The position numbers were made by a program, and so were the translations under genes. DNA of 64,000 nucleotides from Paenibacillus sp. FSL R5-0517 (GTDB lineage Bacteria; Bacillota; Bacilli; Paenibacillales; Paenibacillaceae): positions 6,262,001-6,326,000 of the forward strand of contig NZ_CP150235.1 in NCBI RefSeq assembly GCF_037974355.1, written 5' to 3'. The notes below the pieces were generated by a model. That model was not told the origin of the DNA, did no database searches, and worked only from the letters and a program-made list of their open reading frames with translations. Positions 26,066-35,058 of the stretch are shown piece after piece. Each line of letters begins with the position of its first letter. The first letter of the stretch is position 1.

Positions 26066-27067
26066 ATGGAATTGCTTCAGGATTCATTTGGCCGAATACA
26101 TGACTACATCCGTATTTCTGTTACGGACCGCTGTAATTTACGCTGTGTGTATTGCATGCCTGCAGAGGGCATGGAGTTTGCTCCACATGATGAGATTATG
26201 AGCTACGAAGAGATCGCACAGGTACTGAAGGTGCTGGCTCCGATGGGCATGCGTAAAGTTCGGCTCACCGGGGGCGAACCACTGGTGCGCAAGGATCTGC
26301 ATAAGCTCGTCGGCATGATCTCAGCGATTGAAGGTATTGACGATATTGCACTAACGACCAACGCTCTTCTACTGGATAAGCAAGCTCAAGCATTGAAGGA
26401 CGCTGGATTGAACCGGATTAACATCAGTCTGGATTCCCTGCGCGCTGATCGCTTCTCCATGATTACCCGGGGCGGAGATGTGAACAAGGTACTGAAAGGC
26501 ATTGAAGCTGCAACAGCCGCTGGCCTTGCTCCGATTAAGCTGAATGTCGTGCTAATGAAGGGTATCAACGATGATGAGATCAAGGATTTCATTGCCATGA
26601 CGATGGATCAACCTCTTCATGTGCGTTTTATTGAATATATGCCGATTGGACACGCTTCGGATTCATGGCGCAAATCTTATTTGCCGCTGGAAGCCGTGAC
26701 AGATGTATGCGCTGAAGCAGGCTGGACGGTAGAAAATACAACAGGCCCTGCGGGCAATGGCCCATCACGCAATATGAAAATTGTGGGCTCCGAAGGCACA
26801 TTCGGATTGATTCATCCCGTGAGCGATCACTTCTGTGATAATTGCAACCGACTTCGGTTGACCGCTGACGGACATATCAAAGCCTGTCTGTACTGGTCGG
26901 ATGAGTATAATGTTCGCCGTTTCGTGGATGATCCGGATGCCATGGCGGCACTCTTCCTCAAAGCGCTGGGTACGAAACCGAAGAATCATGAGATGGCCCT
27001 CGCCCTGGAACAAAAAATGCAATCTCATACGCCGACTGTACGGCGCATGTCCCAGATTGGCGGATAA
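26066..27067 (+). CDS. moaA: GTP 3',8-cyclase (molybdenum cofactor biosynthesis)
   Basis: 333 residues from ATG 26066 (AAAGGGTGG 5 nt upstream). Radical-SAM cysteines CNLRCVYC near the N-terminus, LTGGEPL, and the second Fe-S motif CDNCNRLRLTADGHIKAC near the C-terminus identify MoaA. The conserved terminal Gly-Gly is present (SQIGG). It makes 3',8-cyclo-GTP, the first step to molybdopterin. Stand-alone here, closed by a strong terminator; mobA of the same pathway is at 40.1 kb. Confidence 0.95.
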   Translation: MELLQDSFGRIHDYIRISVTDRCNLRCVYCMPAEGMEFAPHDEIMSYEEIAQVLKVLAPMGMRKVRLTGGEPLVRKDLHKLVGMISAIEGIDDIALTTNALLLDKQAQALKDAGLNRINISLDSLRADRFSMITRGGDVNKVLKGIEAATAAGLAPIKLNVVLMKGINDDEIKDFIAMTMDQPLHVRFIEYMPIGHASDSWRKSYLPLEAVTDVCAEAGWTVENTTGPAGNGPSRNMKIVGSEGTFGLIHPVSDHFCDNCNRLRLTADGHIKACLYWSDEYNVRRFVDDPDAMAALFLKALGTKPKNHEMALALEQKMQSHTPTVRRMSQIGG

Positions 27068-27069
27068 TA

Positions 27070-27107
27070 AAGCAGACGAGAACTTGATTGTTCTCGCCTG
27101 CTTTTTT
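27070..27107 (+). terminator. Intrinsic terminator of moaA
   Basis: AAGCAGACGAGAAC, a short loop, then GTTCTCGCCTGCTT followed by a T run. Confidence 0.85.
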
Positions 27108-27221
27108 GTCATGTTTTCATAAATTTCTGAAAATAATCCATTCTCCTGTTTCATTTATTAAAATTTTAATTAATATATGTTATTGCCCTTGTTGGGTCTT
27201 CAAGATTCCGCTAATTCTGAC

Positions 27222-27240
27222 GATGTATATACAATACATC
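27222..27240 (+). promoter_or_regulatory. Inverted repeat upstream of the soluble chemoreceptor
   Basis: GATGTAT (27222-27228) and ATACATC (27234-27240) flank a 5-bp centre, about 40 bp before the gene start. Possible operator or small hairpin; no partner known. Confidence 0.35.
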
Positions 27241-27280
27241 TAGATGATATGCACACATACACTATAGGAGCTGAACCTTA

Positions 27281-28117
27281 TTGAACATTGTTGAAGCACT
27301 CGTTGCAGCGAGTCCGTATTTTAAAATTATGCTCAAAGAACACGATATCATGATTGCAGTAACCGATACGGAGAAGTTCTGGTATTATGTTCCCAGCAAC
27401 GAGCTCGATCTGGGGATCAAGGCCGGAGATCCCGTTTCCCTCGATGACCCTACACTCCGCCGGGCACTTATACACGGAGAGACTTCAGCAAACCGAATTG
27501 ATGCAAAATTCTATGGCACATCAATCAATTCGGCGGCCACCCCACTTCGGGATGAGCAAGGAAATATTGTGGGCACACTTGCCATTGGTTTCTCTCTTCA
27601 GAATGAGGAGAAACTGGAGTATTTCACTGAATTAATCGGCGGGATCAGCGGCAGATTGACGGATATGGTACAGACGGTAGCCGCTCAATCCGAACAATTG
27701 ACAGCCTCATCTACACAGATTTTGGACAATACGCGTATGGCAGTGCAGAACTCAGGCGAGGTTAACAAAGTCGCCGCATTCATCCGTGAAATCTCAGAAC
27801 AGACCAATCTACTCGGTCTGAACGCGGCTATCGAAGCAGCCCGGGCTGGCGAAGCCGGTGCCGGATTCAGCGTCGTTGCATCTGAAGTGCGCAAACTTTC
27901 TACAGGTACCAAAGAAGCCACGGTAAATATCGAACGTTCCTTGAAGGATGTCCAGCATTCCATCCAGCAGATGGAACAGGAGATCACTTCCATCTCACAG
28001 TCTAGCAACCAACAGGCTGTGATGGTAACCGAGTTCAGCGAGGTCATTGATCAGTTGAATAGCGTAAGCCGTGACCTGAAAGTGTTTATTGAATCCATGC
28101 TGCTGAAGGCAGAATAA
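27281..28117 (+). CDS. Soluble chemoreceptor-like protein with PAS/cache-like N-terminus
   Basis: 278 residues from TTG 27281, with AGGAG 10 nt upstream. No membrane helix. The N-terminal 110 residues (MIAVTDTEKFWYYVPS, then AATPLRDEQGNIVGTLAIGF) look like a small sensory domain. The C-terminal part is a short MCP signalling helix pair with EISEQTNLLGLNAAIEAARA. The helical stalk is much shorter than in classical receptors, so adaptation methylation sites may be few. It should signal from the cytoplasm to CheA/CheW. Confidence 0.8.
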   Translation: MNIVEALVAASPYFKIMLKEHDIMIAVTDTEKFWYYVPSNELDLGIKAGDPVSLDDPTLRRALIHGETSANRIDAKFYGTSINSAATPLRDEQGNIVGTLAIGFSLQNEEKLEYFTELIGGISGRLTDMVQTVAAQSEQLTASSTQILDNTRMAVQNSGEVNKVAAFIREISEQTNLLGLNAAIEAARAGEAGAGFSVVASEVRKLSTGTKEATVNIERSLKDVQHSIQQMEQEITSISQSSNQQAVMVTEFSEVIDQLNSVSRDLKVFIESMLLKAE

Positions 28118-28255
28118 ATTCGAAACGATGACCCTTACTTAAATGATTAACCATATATAAAAGACGCAACACCGAAGCGGTATCGAGCACTACATGTTTC
28201 ATATCAATAACCAGATCAGCAGGCATCTATTGATAACCAAATTCAGCACCTACAT

Positions 28256-28291
28256 AAAACTCCCCATGTGATTAACGTCACGGGGAGTTTT
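28256..28291. terminator. Bidirectional terminator between convergent genes
   Basis: AAAACTCCCC and GGGGAGTTTT flank an inner stem GTGA/TCAC. It serves the soluble chemoreceptor on the plus strand and the LysE exporter on the minus strand. A second inverted repeat, TATCAATA (28202-28209) with TATTGATA (28228-28235), lies just upstream. Confidence 0.8.
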
Positions 28292-28326
28292 CTAATTCCA
28301 AACAAAATAAGCCACATCACGTCCTT

Positions 28327-28935
28327 CTATGCATAGATGAGTTTCCACAGCATCATAACGGCCAGCCCGACCATGACCACAGCGGACAATCGATTAAACA
28401 CCAGACTGATGCGTCCAGTTCGATCCGTTCTCCCAATCACCCTACCCGCACCTGCAAGTCCCAGAAACCATATCCAAGATACAACTGCGGCTGTCAGGGC
28501 AAAATACATACGCTCCACGCCCACATACTGAAGTGAACTGGTGCCAATCACGGCAACCGTATCCAGTAGCGCATGGGGATTGAGTAGAGATACGGATGTA
28601 GCGAACGCAATCTGTCGTCCCGCTGACATTACCGTCTGCGAACCTTGCTCAGATTCGGACGACCTCCAGATACTCCATGCCATATACAGCAAAAACAAAC
28701 TTCCTGCTGCATATAACACATTCGCCAGCACTGGCCATTGCAGCAGAATAAGCGATACTCCTCCAACGGCTGCCCCGATCAACAACGTATCACTGACACC
28801 TGCGGTTATTACAGCAGGCAGCGCATGTATATAACGTCTCTGGCTCATGCCCTGGTTAAAAATAAATACATTCTGCACACCCAGTGGCAAAATCAGCCCA
28901 AACGCCAGAATCACTGCGTGAATAACAACCTCCAT
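28327..28935 (-). CDS. LysE-family amino acid exporter
   Basis: 202 residues with about six hydrophobic helices and the family hallmarks GLILPLGVQNVFIFNQG near the N-terminus and LNPHALLDTVAVIG in the middle. LysE/ArgO-type proteins export basic or other amino acids. It is divergent from a MocR-type regulator, a pairing that often marks regulator and target. Confidence 0.85.
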   Translation of the reverse strand: MEVVIHAVILAFGLILPLGVQNVFIFNQGMSQRRYIHALPAVITAGVSDTLLIGAAVGGVSLILLQWPVLANVLYAAGSLFLLYMAWSIWRSSESEQGSQTVMSAGRQIAFATSVSLLNPHALLDTVAVIGTSSLQYVGVERMYFALTAAVVSWIWFLGLAGAGRVIGRTDRTGRISLVFNRLSAVVMVGLAVMMLWKLIYA

Positions 28936-29070
28936 CGTTCTTCCCCCTTATCTCTGTATTCCATCGTAGGACAGATAATGGCTGACGTAACCAACCACTT
29001 GGATGGCATCAGACCCAACCAAATGTTATAGTGTTCGTTACACAGACAAACGGAGGTGATTCTGCCTGTT

Positions 29071-30564
29071 ATGGAACGTTTTGATTCCCGACTACACATG
29101 AGTTGGAAGCCAAATCCTTCTCTCGACCTGCCTTTATATCGCCAGATTGAAGCCTATATCCGCCACAAAATCACAACAGGTGAATGGTCGGCAGGCTACC
29201 GTCTTCCCTCACAGCGACTATGGGCTGAGTCCATGGGGGTAAACCGCAGTACATTGGTCACTGCCCTTGATAATCTGGCTGCCGCGGGTCTGCTTGAAGG
29301 CAGACATGGCGGGGGAACCTATATCTCCGGCTCCGGTTGGCATGGCATGGCTCACAGAGCGATGCCCAACTGGAATGAAGCCATTGAGGAGGGTTGGTAC
29401 TATCCCAATCTGCCTGAGATCCAGCAGATTAATCAGGCAGAATTTCGGCCTGGCATCATACGTCTTGGTACAGGGGAGCTTGCCCCGGAGTTGATGCCTC
29501 AGGATGCTTTTAACGACATCCTGTATGACCTGTCCCAACGTTCTCGCACACTGAACTACCTGGAACCTCAGGGAAGTCTGGAGCTTCGTGAGGCTTTATC
29601 CGTTCATTTGCAGACAGCTGGCATTCAAGCCTCTCCAGATTCCATACTGATTGTATCCGGGTCTCTTCAGGCACTGCACTTGATCTCGGTTGGACTGCTC
29701 CCTCGCGGATCAGCGGTTCTGCTGGAAAAACCGTCGTACCTTTATTCCATTCACGCCTTTCAATCGGCAGGATTGAAAATGAGCGGAATTCCGATGGATG
29801 ACGATGGATTGCACATTGCACGTCTGGAGGACGCAGCGCAGCATGTAAAAGATCAAGACCACATCTCGCTTCTCTATACGATCCCGAGCTTTCACAATCC
29901 CACTGGCTCTGTGATGAGTGATCAGCGCCGGGAAGAACTGATGACCACCGCTCAAACAATGGGCATCTCCATACTGGAGGATGCCGCCTATAGTGATCTG
30001 TGGCTGGATCAACCTCCTCCGTCATCGCTAAAAGCGCGTGACCAGGAAGGACGGGTGCTGCATATGGGCACCCTGTCGAAGGCAGTCAGTCCCGGCTTAC
30101 GCCTCGGATGGCTGGTTGGGCCAGAGCCGGTCATACGCCGGCTCGCAGACATCAAGATGCAGACCGATTATGGTACCAGCTCACTCGCGCAAGAAGCCGC
30201 TGCCTTGTGGTTCGCAGAAGGACATCATGCAGAACATATGGAACGCCTTCGCCCTGAGTTACGCAGACGCAGAGACTTCATGCTGGATCTGTTGCAACGT
30301 CACTTTCATGGAATTGCGGAATGGAAAATACCTGCTGGCGGCTTTTATATCTGGCTGCAATTCACTGTGTCCCCTCTCTCTATCCGCCAATTGTTCCATA
30401 CCTGTCTGGAGCAGGATGTGCTTATCCACCCGGGCTACCTATATGACCGGCTGGATGCGAGTCACATTCGGCTGTCTTACGCTTATGCTTCCCCTGATGA
30501 GATGGAGCGCGGGTTACAATGCCTTGCAGAAGCTGTACACAGGCTCATGGATTCTGGCTCATGA
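29071..30564 (+). CDS. MocR-type regulator (GntR helix-turn-helix fused to aminotransferase fold)
   Basis: 497 residues from ATG 29071 (GGAGGTGA 11 nt upstream). A GntR winged helix (YRLPSQRLWAESMGVNRSTL, about residues 42-61) is joined to a fold-type I aminotransferase domain with the PLP lysine in HMGTLSKAVSPGLRLGW. MocR proteins sense PLP or an amino acid adduct. Two direct repeats beginning CCAACCA (28991 and about 29015) lie between this gene and the divergent LysE exporter and may be its binding sites. Target assignment is an inference from layout. Confidence 0.85.
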   Translation: MERFDSRLHMSWKPNPSLDLPLYRQIEAYIRHKITTGEWSAGYRLPSQRLWAESMGVNRSTLVTALDNLAAAGLLEGRHGGGTYISGSGWHGMAHRAMPNWNEAIEEGWYYPNLPEIQQINQAEFRPGIIRLGTGELAPELMPQDAFNDILYDLSQRSRTLNYLEPQGSLELREALSVHLQTAGIQASPDSILIVSGSLQALHLISVGLLPRGSAVLLEKPSYLYSIHAFQSAGLKMSGIPMDDDGLHIARLEDAAQHVKDQDHISLLYTIPSFHNPTGSVMSDQRREELMTTAQTMGISILEDAAYSDLWLDQPPPSSLKARDQEGRVLHMGTLSKAVSPGLRLGWLVGPEPVIRRLADIKMQTDYGTSSLAQEAAALWFAEGHHAEHMERLRPELRRRRDFMLDLLQRHFHGIAEWKIPAGGFYIWLQFTVSPLSIRQLFHTCLEQDVLIHPGYLYDRLDASHIRLSYAYASPDEMERGLQCLAEAVHRLMDSGS

Positions 30565-30593
30565 CTTCCATTGCTGGGTTCTGATTTCACAAC

Positions 30594-30645
30594 AAAAAAA
30601 CCTTGACCGAAAAGGACAATGTCCTTCAGATCAAGGCTTTTTGCG
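30594..30645 (+). terminator. Intrinsic terminator of the MocR-type gene
   Basis: AAACCTTGA pairs with TCAAGGCTTT, around an inner AAGGACA/TGTCCTT stem, followed by a T run. Confidence 0.75.
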
Positions 30646-30712
30646 TTAGTTTTGTACATTTGGACGAATACCAAAAGCGCTCCGGGATTTCATCGTTTCA
30701 TCCTGCTATTCG

Positions 30713-31540
30713 CTATCCTTTTACAGCACCCTCTGCAATCCCCTCCATGATGAACTTCTGGAAGAAAGCATAGATCAGGATAACCGGGATCGCAGTCAGA
30801 ACCAAGGATGACAGAATCAAAGGCCATTCCTTGTTATATTCGCCAAACAACATGTTCGTGGACAGAATCAGCGTATATCGATTCACATCGGTTAACATGA
30901 TCAGTGGCAACAAGAAGTCATTCCAGATCCACAGGAAGTCCAGAATCGCGATGGTGACTGTGATTGGAAGCAAGAGCGGGAAGATAATCTGGAAGAACGT
31001 CTGGAACTCGTTACATCCATCAATCTGAGCCGATTCCTCCAATTCACGCGGAATGGACTTGACAAACCCGTGATAGAGGAAGATGGCCATGTTCACACCA
31101 AGCCCGATATAGATTAAGGCCAATCCGTACGTGCTTCCCTGTACACCCATGCCTTTGGCTACCCGTGTCAGCGGAATCATGATCGAATGGAACGGCACTA
31201 GCATGGATGCCACAAACAGGAAGAAGATCAGATTGCTCAGTCGACCAGAGGTACGTGACAGCTTGTATCCAGCCAATGAGGCACAGAAGACGATACCACC
31301 AATCCCCAGAAAGGATACAATCGCCGAGTTCATCGAACTGCCCAACAGATTGATTTTGTTAAATGCGTCCGAATAATTCTCCCAGTGCAGCGTGGTCGGC
31401 AGTGCGATAAAGGATTGGAACATCTCTCCTTGTGTTTTAAAAGAGTTCACTACCGCCATGTAGATCGGCAGCATGGCCACGAGAGAACCCAGAATCAGCA
31501 GTAGTCGAATCAGATAACTGTTCAGTCGTTGCATCCTCAT
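30713..31540 (-). CDS. Carbohydrate ABC permease, MalG type
   Basis: 275 residues, six predicted helices. The EAA loop reads ELEESAQIDGCNEFQTFFQI, the standard sugar-permease motif. It overlaps the MalF-type gene by 4 bp and is the last gene of a binding protein - permease - permease operon. The ATPase is not encoded here; an MsmK-like shared ATPase elsewhere is usual in such Firmicutes systems. Confidence 0.9.
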   Translation of the reverse strand: MRMQRLNSYLIRLLLILGSLVAMLPIYMAVVNSFKTQGEMFQSFIALPTTLHWENYSDAFNKINLLGSSMNSAIVSFLGIGGIVFCASLAGYKLSRTSGRLSNLIFFLFVASMLVPFHSIMIPLTRVAKGMGVQGSTYGLALIYIGLGVNMAIFLYHGFVKSIPRELEESAQIDGCNEFQTFFQIIFPLLLPITVTIAILDFLWIWNDFLLPLIMLTDVNRYTLILSTNMLFGEYNKEWPLILSSLVLTAIPVILIYAFFQKFIMEGIAEGAVKG

Positions 31541-32421
31541 GCTTCCACCTCTTTCTTCTTCATGACGGTGATCTGGATGAGTGTGAAGATGAGAACGATG
31601 ATGAACAGCACAACCGATTTGGCACTCGCATAACCGTATCTGAAGTTGTTGGAGAACGCTTCTTCATAGATATTCATCGTGATAACCTGTGTAGCACGGC
31701 CCGGTCCACCACCAGTCAGTCCATACACCACTTCAAACACTTTAAATGCTCCATTCAGCGTCAGGAAGAAACAGATGGTCACAGCATGAGTAATCATTGG
31801 AAGCACCACATTGCGCAGCACTTGGAACGCGTTGGCGCCATCAATGACAGCCGCTTCCTTGAGACTTTTTGGCACACCTTGGAGAGCGGCCAGATAGATG
31901 ATCATCATATACCCCACACCGTTCCAGAGCGATACGATCAGAATGGAGTAAAATGAAAACTTCGGATCTCCCAGCCATTGTTGGTCCAAGAATGAAATGG
32001 CCAGTTTCTGTGCGAGCTGTGGCAGCACCTGAGAGAAGATGAATGTCCACATGAAGGCACTAATGATTGTACTGATCATGTTAGGCATGAAGAACAAGGT
32101 CCGGAATAGCCCTTTGCTGCGCGTCCGTGATTCGATCAACACGGCGAGCAGCAAGGCAATTCCATTTTGCAGAATGAGCATAAATATTACATATTTCATC
32201 GTGAACCACAGGGAGTTCAGAAAGTCCGGATCTTCTTTGAACAATTCCACGAAGTTGCCCAGACCGATAAAGCTGTAATCCCGATTAAGTCCGTTCCAAT
32301 CCGTCAGACTATAGAACATGCCACTAAACGTAGGGTACAGCAGGAAAATCGCATAGATGACAAAGGCAGGCGCAGTGAACGCGAGCAATGACAGATACTT
32401 CTTGAACACATTCGTAGCCAT
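31537..32421 (-). CDS. Carbohydrate ABC permease, MalF type
   Basis: 294 residues with six helices and the EAA loop KSLKEAAVIDGANAFQVLRN. Pairs with the MalG-type permease. GGGGGAGAACC precedes the start. The preceding binding-protein gene ends 100 bp upstream. Confidence 0.9.
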   Translation of the reverse strand: MATNVFKKYLSLLAFTAPAFVIYAIFLLYPTFSGMFYSLTDWNGLNRDYSFIGLGNFVELFKEDPDFLNSLWFTMKYVIFMLILQNGIALLLAVLIESRTRSKGLFRTLFFMPNMISTIISAFMWTFIFSQVLPQLAQKLAISFLDQQWLGDPKFSFYSILIVSLWNGVGYMMIIYLAALQGVPKSLKEAAVIDGANAFQVLRNVVLPMITHAVTICFFLTLNGAFKVFEVVYGLTGGGPGRATQVITMNIYEEAFSNNFRYGYASAKSVVLFIIVLIFTLIQITVMKKKEVEA

Positions 32422-32520
32422 AGGTTCTCCCCCTTTTCACTCGAAGCGGATAATCGATTGTAAACGGGGGAACGAAGAACGTTCTGCCAGCCGTTTCATC
32501 TGCTTGGGCCTCGCAGCTCC

Positions 32521-33801
32521 TTACTTGTTGACTTTGTTGTAGGATTTCCACGCTTTGTCGAGCGCATCGATAACCTGCTGTTGATTTAATTGCCCGGAGT
32601 AGTAGCCTTGTAGCGCTTTGCCTGATTCATCTTTAACTGCTTGAGGGATAGAAGGGTCCTGATAGGCTTTGCCTTCGTTCACATATTTCAGGGCATCGTC
32701 TACCCATGGGAAGCTCTTGAAGTCATGGATCTTGGCAACCGGATTGAATTTGAGTGCTTCATAGAAGGCACTTGAATCCTTGTCATCGAGAATGTAGTTC
32801 ACGAAATCGAGTGCCACTTCTTTATTCTTGCTGGATGACGATACTGCCAGTGAAGTGGACGTACTCAGATTGATTTTAGTATCATCCGGGTTATCATTGA
32901 TCGGCATCGGTGCCACACCAAAGTTCAGGTCCGGGTTAGATTTCAGAATCGTCTCGGCAAACCATGGTCCCTGAATCCACATCGCTGCGCTTCCTGAAGC
33001 GAAGGCTGCTGAACCATCATCTCCGCCGACTTCCAGCGCTTTCTCTGTACCATTCGCATTGACCAGATCGAAGACATCGAACAACGCTTTCATATCCGAG
33101 AAGGAGCCTTGATCCTGATTCATCTTGTCGATGAAGTCTTTGTGCTCCGACTGTGTTAAAGCCCCCACAGTGAGCGGCAGGAATAATTGCGGAATCCAGG
33201 ATTCTTTGTAGGACAGTTCAAACGGTGTGATGTTGGCTGCTTTCAGTTTCTCCACGACCGCCTTCATTTCTGTTAACGTTGTTGGTACTTCCAGCCCTTG
33301 CTCTTCGAAGATATCCTTGTTGTACAGATAGCCCCATGATAACGTTTCCAATGGAACAGCTACGACTTTGCCCTCCGCATTGGTTACGGAAGGTTTCACC
33401 GAATCCAGTAATTTGTCGACAAAAGGTTGATCCGACAGATCTTCCAGATAACCAGCTTTGCTGAACGGTGGAATCTCATTGACTGCATGCAGGGCGAACA
33501 CATCCGGTGCATCATTGGAGGCGAGACGTGTCTTCAGAATCTGAGGTGCATTGTCTGCTGGCGGCATCTCCAGTTGTACGTTCACCTCAATGTTTTTCTC
33601 TGCTTTCTCCTTGGCTTTGAACTGTTCTATATATTTATCGTAGTGTTCTTTCAGCCGAGGTTGTGCAACGAATACTTTGAGGGACACCGTGCTGCCTGAT
33701 GCCGATTCTTCCTGCCCATTGTCCGTTCCTGCATTGGAACCGCAACCTGCGAGCAGAACACTGACCAGTACCGCACTTGCTACGCTTTTCCATACTTTCA
33801 T
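32521..33801 (-). CDS. Sugar-binding lipoprotein of the ABC importer
   Basis: 426 residues; lipoprotein signal with lipobox VLLAGC (Cys about residue 20), then an extracellular solute-binding family 1 domain. GGGAGG precedes ATG 33801. With the two permeases and the GH42 enzyme the ligand is likely a galactoside or galacto-oligosaccharide. Confidence 0.9.
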   Translation of the reverse strand: MKVWKSVASAVLVSVLLAGCGSNAGTDNGQEESASGSTVSLKVFVAQPRLKEHYDKYIEQFKAKEKAEKNIEVNVQLEMPPADNAPQILKTRLASNDAPDVFALHAVNEIPPFSKAGYLEDLSDQPFVDKLLDSVKPSVTNAEGKVVAVPLETLSWGYLYNKDIFEEQGLEVPTTLTEMKAVVEKLKAANITPFELSYKESWIPQLFLPLTVGALTQSEHKDFIDKMNQDQGSFSDMKALFDVFDLVNANGTEKALEVGGDDGSAAFASGSAAMWIQGPWFAETILKSNPDLNFGVAPMPINDNPDDTKINLSTSTSLAVSSSSKNKEVALDFVNYILDDKDSSAFYEALKFNPVAKIHDFKSFPWVDDALKYVNEGKAYQDPSIPQAVKDESGKALQGYYSGQLNQQQVIDALDKAWKSYNKVNK

Positions 33802-33863
33802 CTCTTATGACCTCCCGGTGTGTGACTGGTTTGTCTTTCATAGGCTCATTATATATCAGAAAA

Positions 33864-33876
33864 TGAAAGCGCTTCA
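33864..33876. promoter_or_regulatory. cre-like palindrome before the sugar-binding gene
   Basis: TGAAAGCGCTTCA is a 13-bp palindrome (extended to ATGAAAGCGCTTCAT), one base shorter than the CcpA cre consensus. It lies just upstream of a minus-strand TATAAT (33853-33848), where it could mediate catabolite repression. Confidence 0.5.
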
Positions 33877-33948
33877 TTGGACAAAATTAGACTTGTGTAT
33901 TGGATTATTTTAAACCTTAATCCAGCCCAAAGGGCTTTCTTGAACGGC

Positions 33949-35058
33949 TCATTGCGTGCCAATGCTTGAATTGCCTGGCATACGCGATAGTCCCTTGCGC
34001 ATCTCCCCCGGTGAAACTCCGAAATGTTTCTTGAATACCCGATAGAAGTAGGACACATCCTCATACCCCGCCATCTCGGCAATATGTTTGAACGGAATCT
34101 GATCATCCATCACCCATTCCTTCGCTCGTGTCATGCGTAACTGGACGACATAATCGGTCACATTCACCTCATACTCTTTCTTGAATACCTTGCTGAGATA
34201 TTCCTTGCTGACAAAAAAGATCTGGGCGAGCTGCTCCAGCGTAATCATCTCCATACAGTGCTGCTCCATGTATTGCTTCACTTCCTCCAGGTTCAGCTTG
34301 TTCTTGAATTTGCGCTGCGCAATGAGTTGCTCGAGAGCCTGGTAATATGGGGCGGATATCCAGGCAATTGTGGATTCTATGGAAGCCAGCGCTGTTGAAG
34401 GGGGTAACACCGTTGCTTCGCCCCGCTCGTACAATCCATTGGAGACACAGAGTTCATCCAGCAAAGCCTGTAGTTCATAGGCCACTCGTCCAAGCTGCCG
34501 GGGTCTGTTAATCTCGCTGCGTTCCAGCTTCTGCTGCAGTTGCTGGAACCATTCCCGCAGACTTTGAATGTTCAGGTCATTAAACCGCAAACGAGCCTGC
34601 TGTTGAAACAAAGAAAAATCACCAGCAAAGGAAGGCGGATACGCTTCCCATGATTCCGGCGCAGATTGAACCTTTTCCAATTCTTTGGCACATTTGGCTA
34701 GTACACCATTCAGTTCATCCGGATTCACCGGTTTAAGCAGATAATCCGCAGCCCGATGGCGGATCGCATGTTTGGCATAATTGAAGTCATCATATCCGCT
34801 CACCACGATCACCTTGATCTGTGGGTACTGTCCGCTCAGCGTCTGTAGCAGCTCCACACCGTCTGTGCCGGGCATGCGCATGTCCGTAATGATAATGTGA
34901 GGCTGATGCTGCTTGACCAGTTGTATGGCCTGCTCACCATCCTCTGCTTCACCTGCAACCGTCATTCCGAGTTCACTCCAATTCCCCAGGTTGCGCAAAA
35001 TATCCCGGTTCCACGGTTCATCATCCACCAGCAGTACTCTGTACAGTTCCTTGTTCAC
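33949..35058 (-). CDS. Response regulator, YesN type (receiver plus AraC DNA-binding domain)
   Basis: 369 residues. Receiver domain with acidic pocket VDDE, phospho-acceptor D59 (IIITDMRMPG) and conserved Lys in YLLKPV. Two C-terminal AraC helix-turn-helix units (ITLEQLAQIFFVSKEYLSKV; IPFKHIAEMAGYEDVSYFYR). Translationally coupled to the kinase (ATGA overlap). It probably activates the downstream sugar importer and possibly the upstream GH42 gene. Confidence 0.9.
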   Translation of the reverse strand: MNKELYRVLLVDDEPWNRDILRNLGNWSELGMTVAGEAEDGEQAIQLVKQHQPHIIITDMRMPGTDGVELLQTLSGQYPQIKVIVVSGYDDFNYAKHAIRHRAADYLLKPVNPDELNGVLAKCAKELEKVQSAPESWEAYPPSFAGDFSLFQQQARLRFNDLNIQSLREWFQQLQQKLERSEINRPRQLGRVAYELQALLDELCVSNGLYERGEATVLPPSTALASIESTIAWISAPYYQALEQLIAQRKFKNKLNLEEVKQYMEQHCMEMITLEQLAQIFFVSKEYLSKVFKKEYEVNVTDYVVQLRMTRAKEWVMDDQIPFKHIAEMAGYEDVSYFYRVFKKHFGVSPGEMRKGLSRMPGNSSIGTQ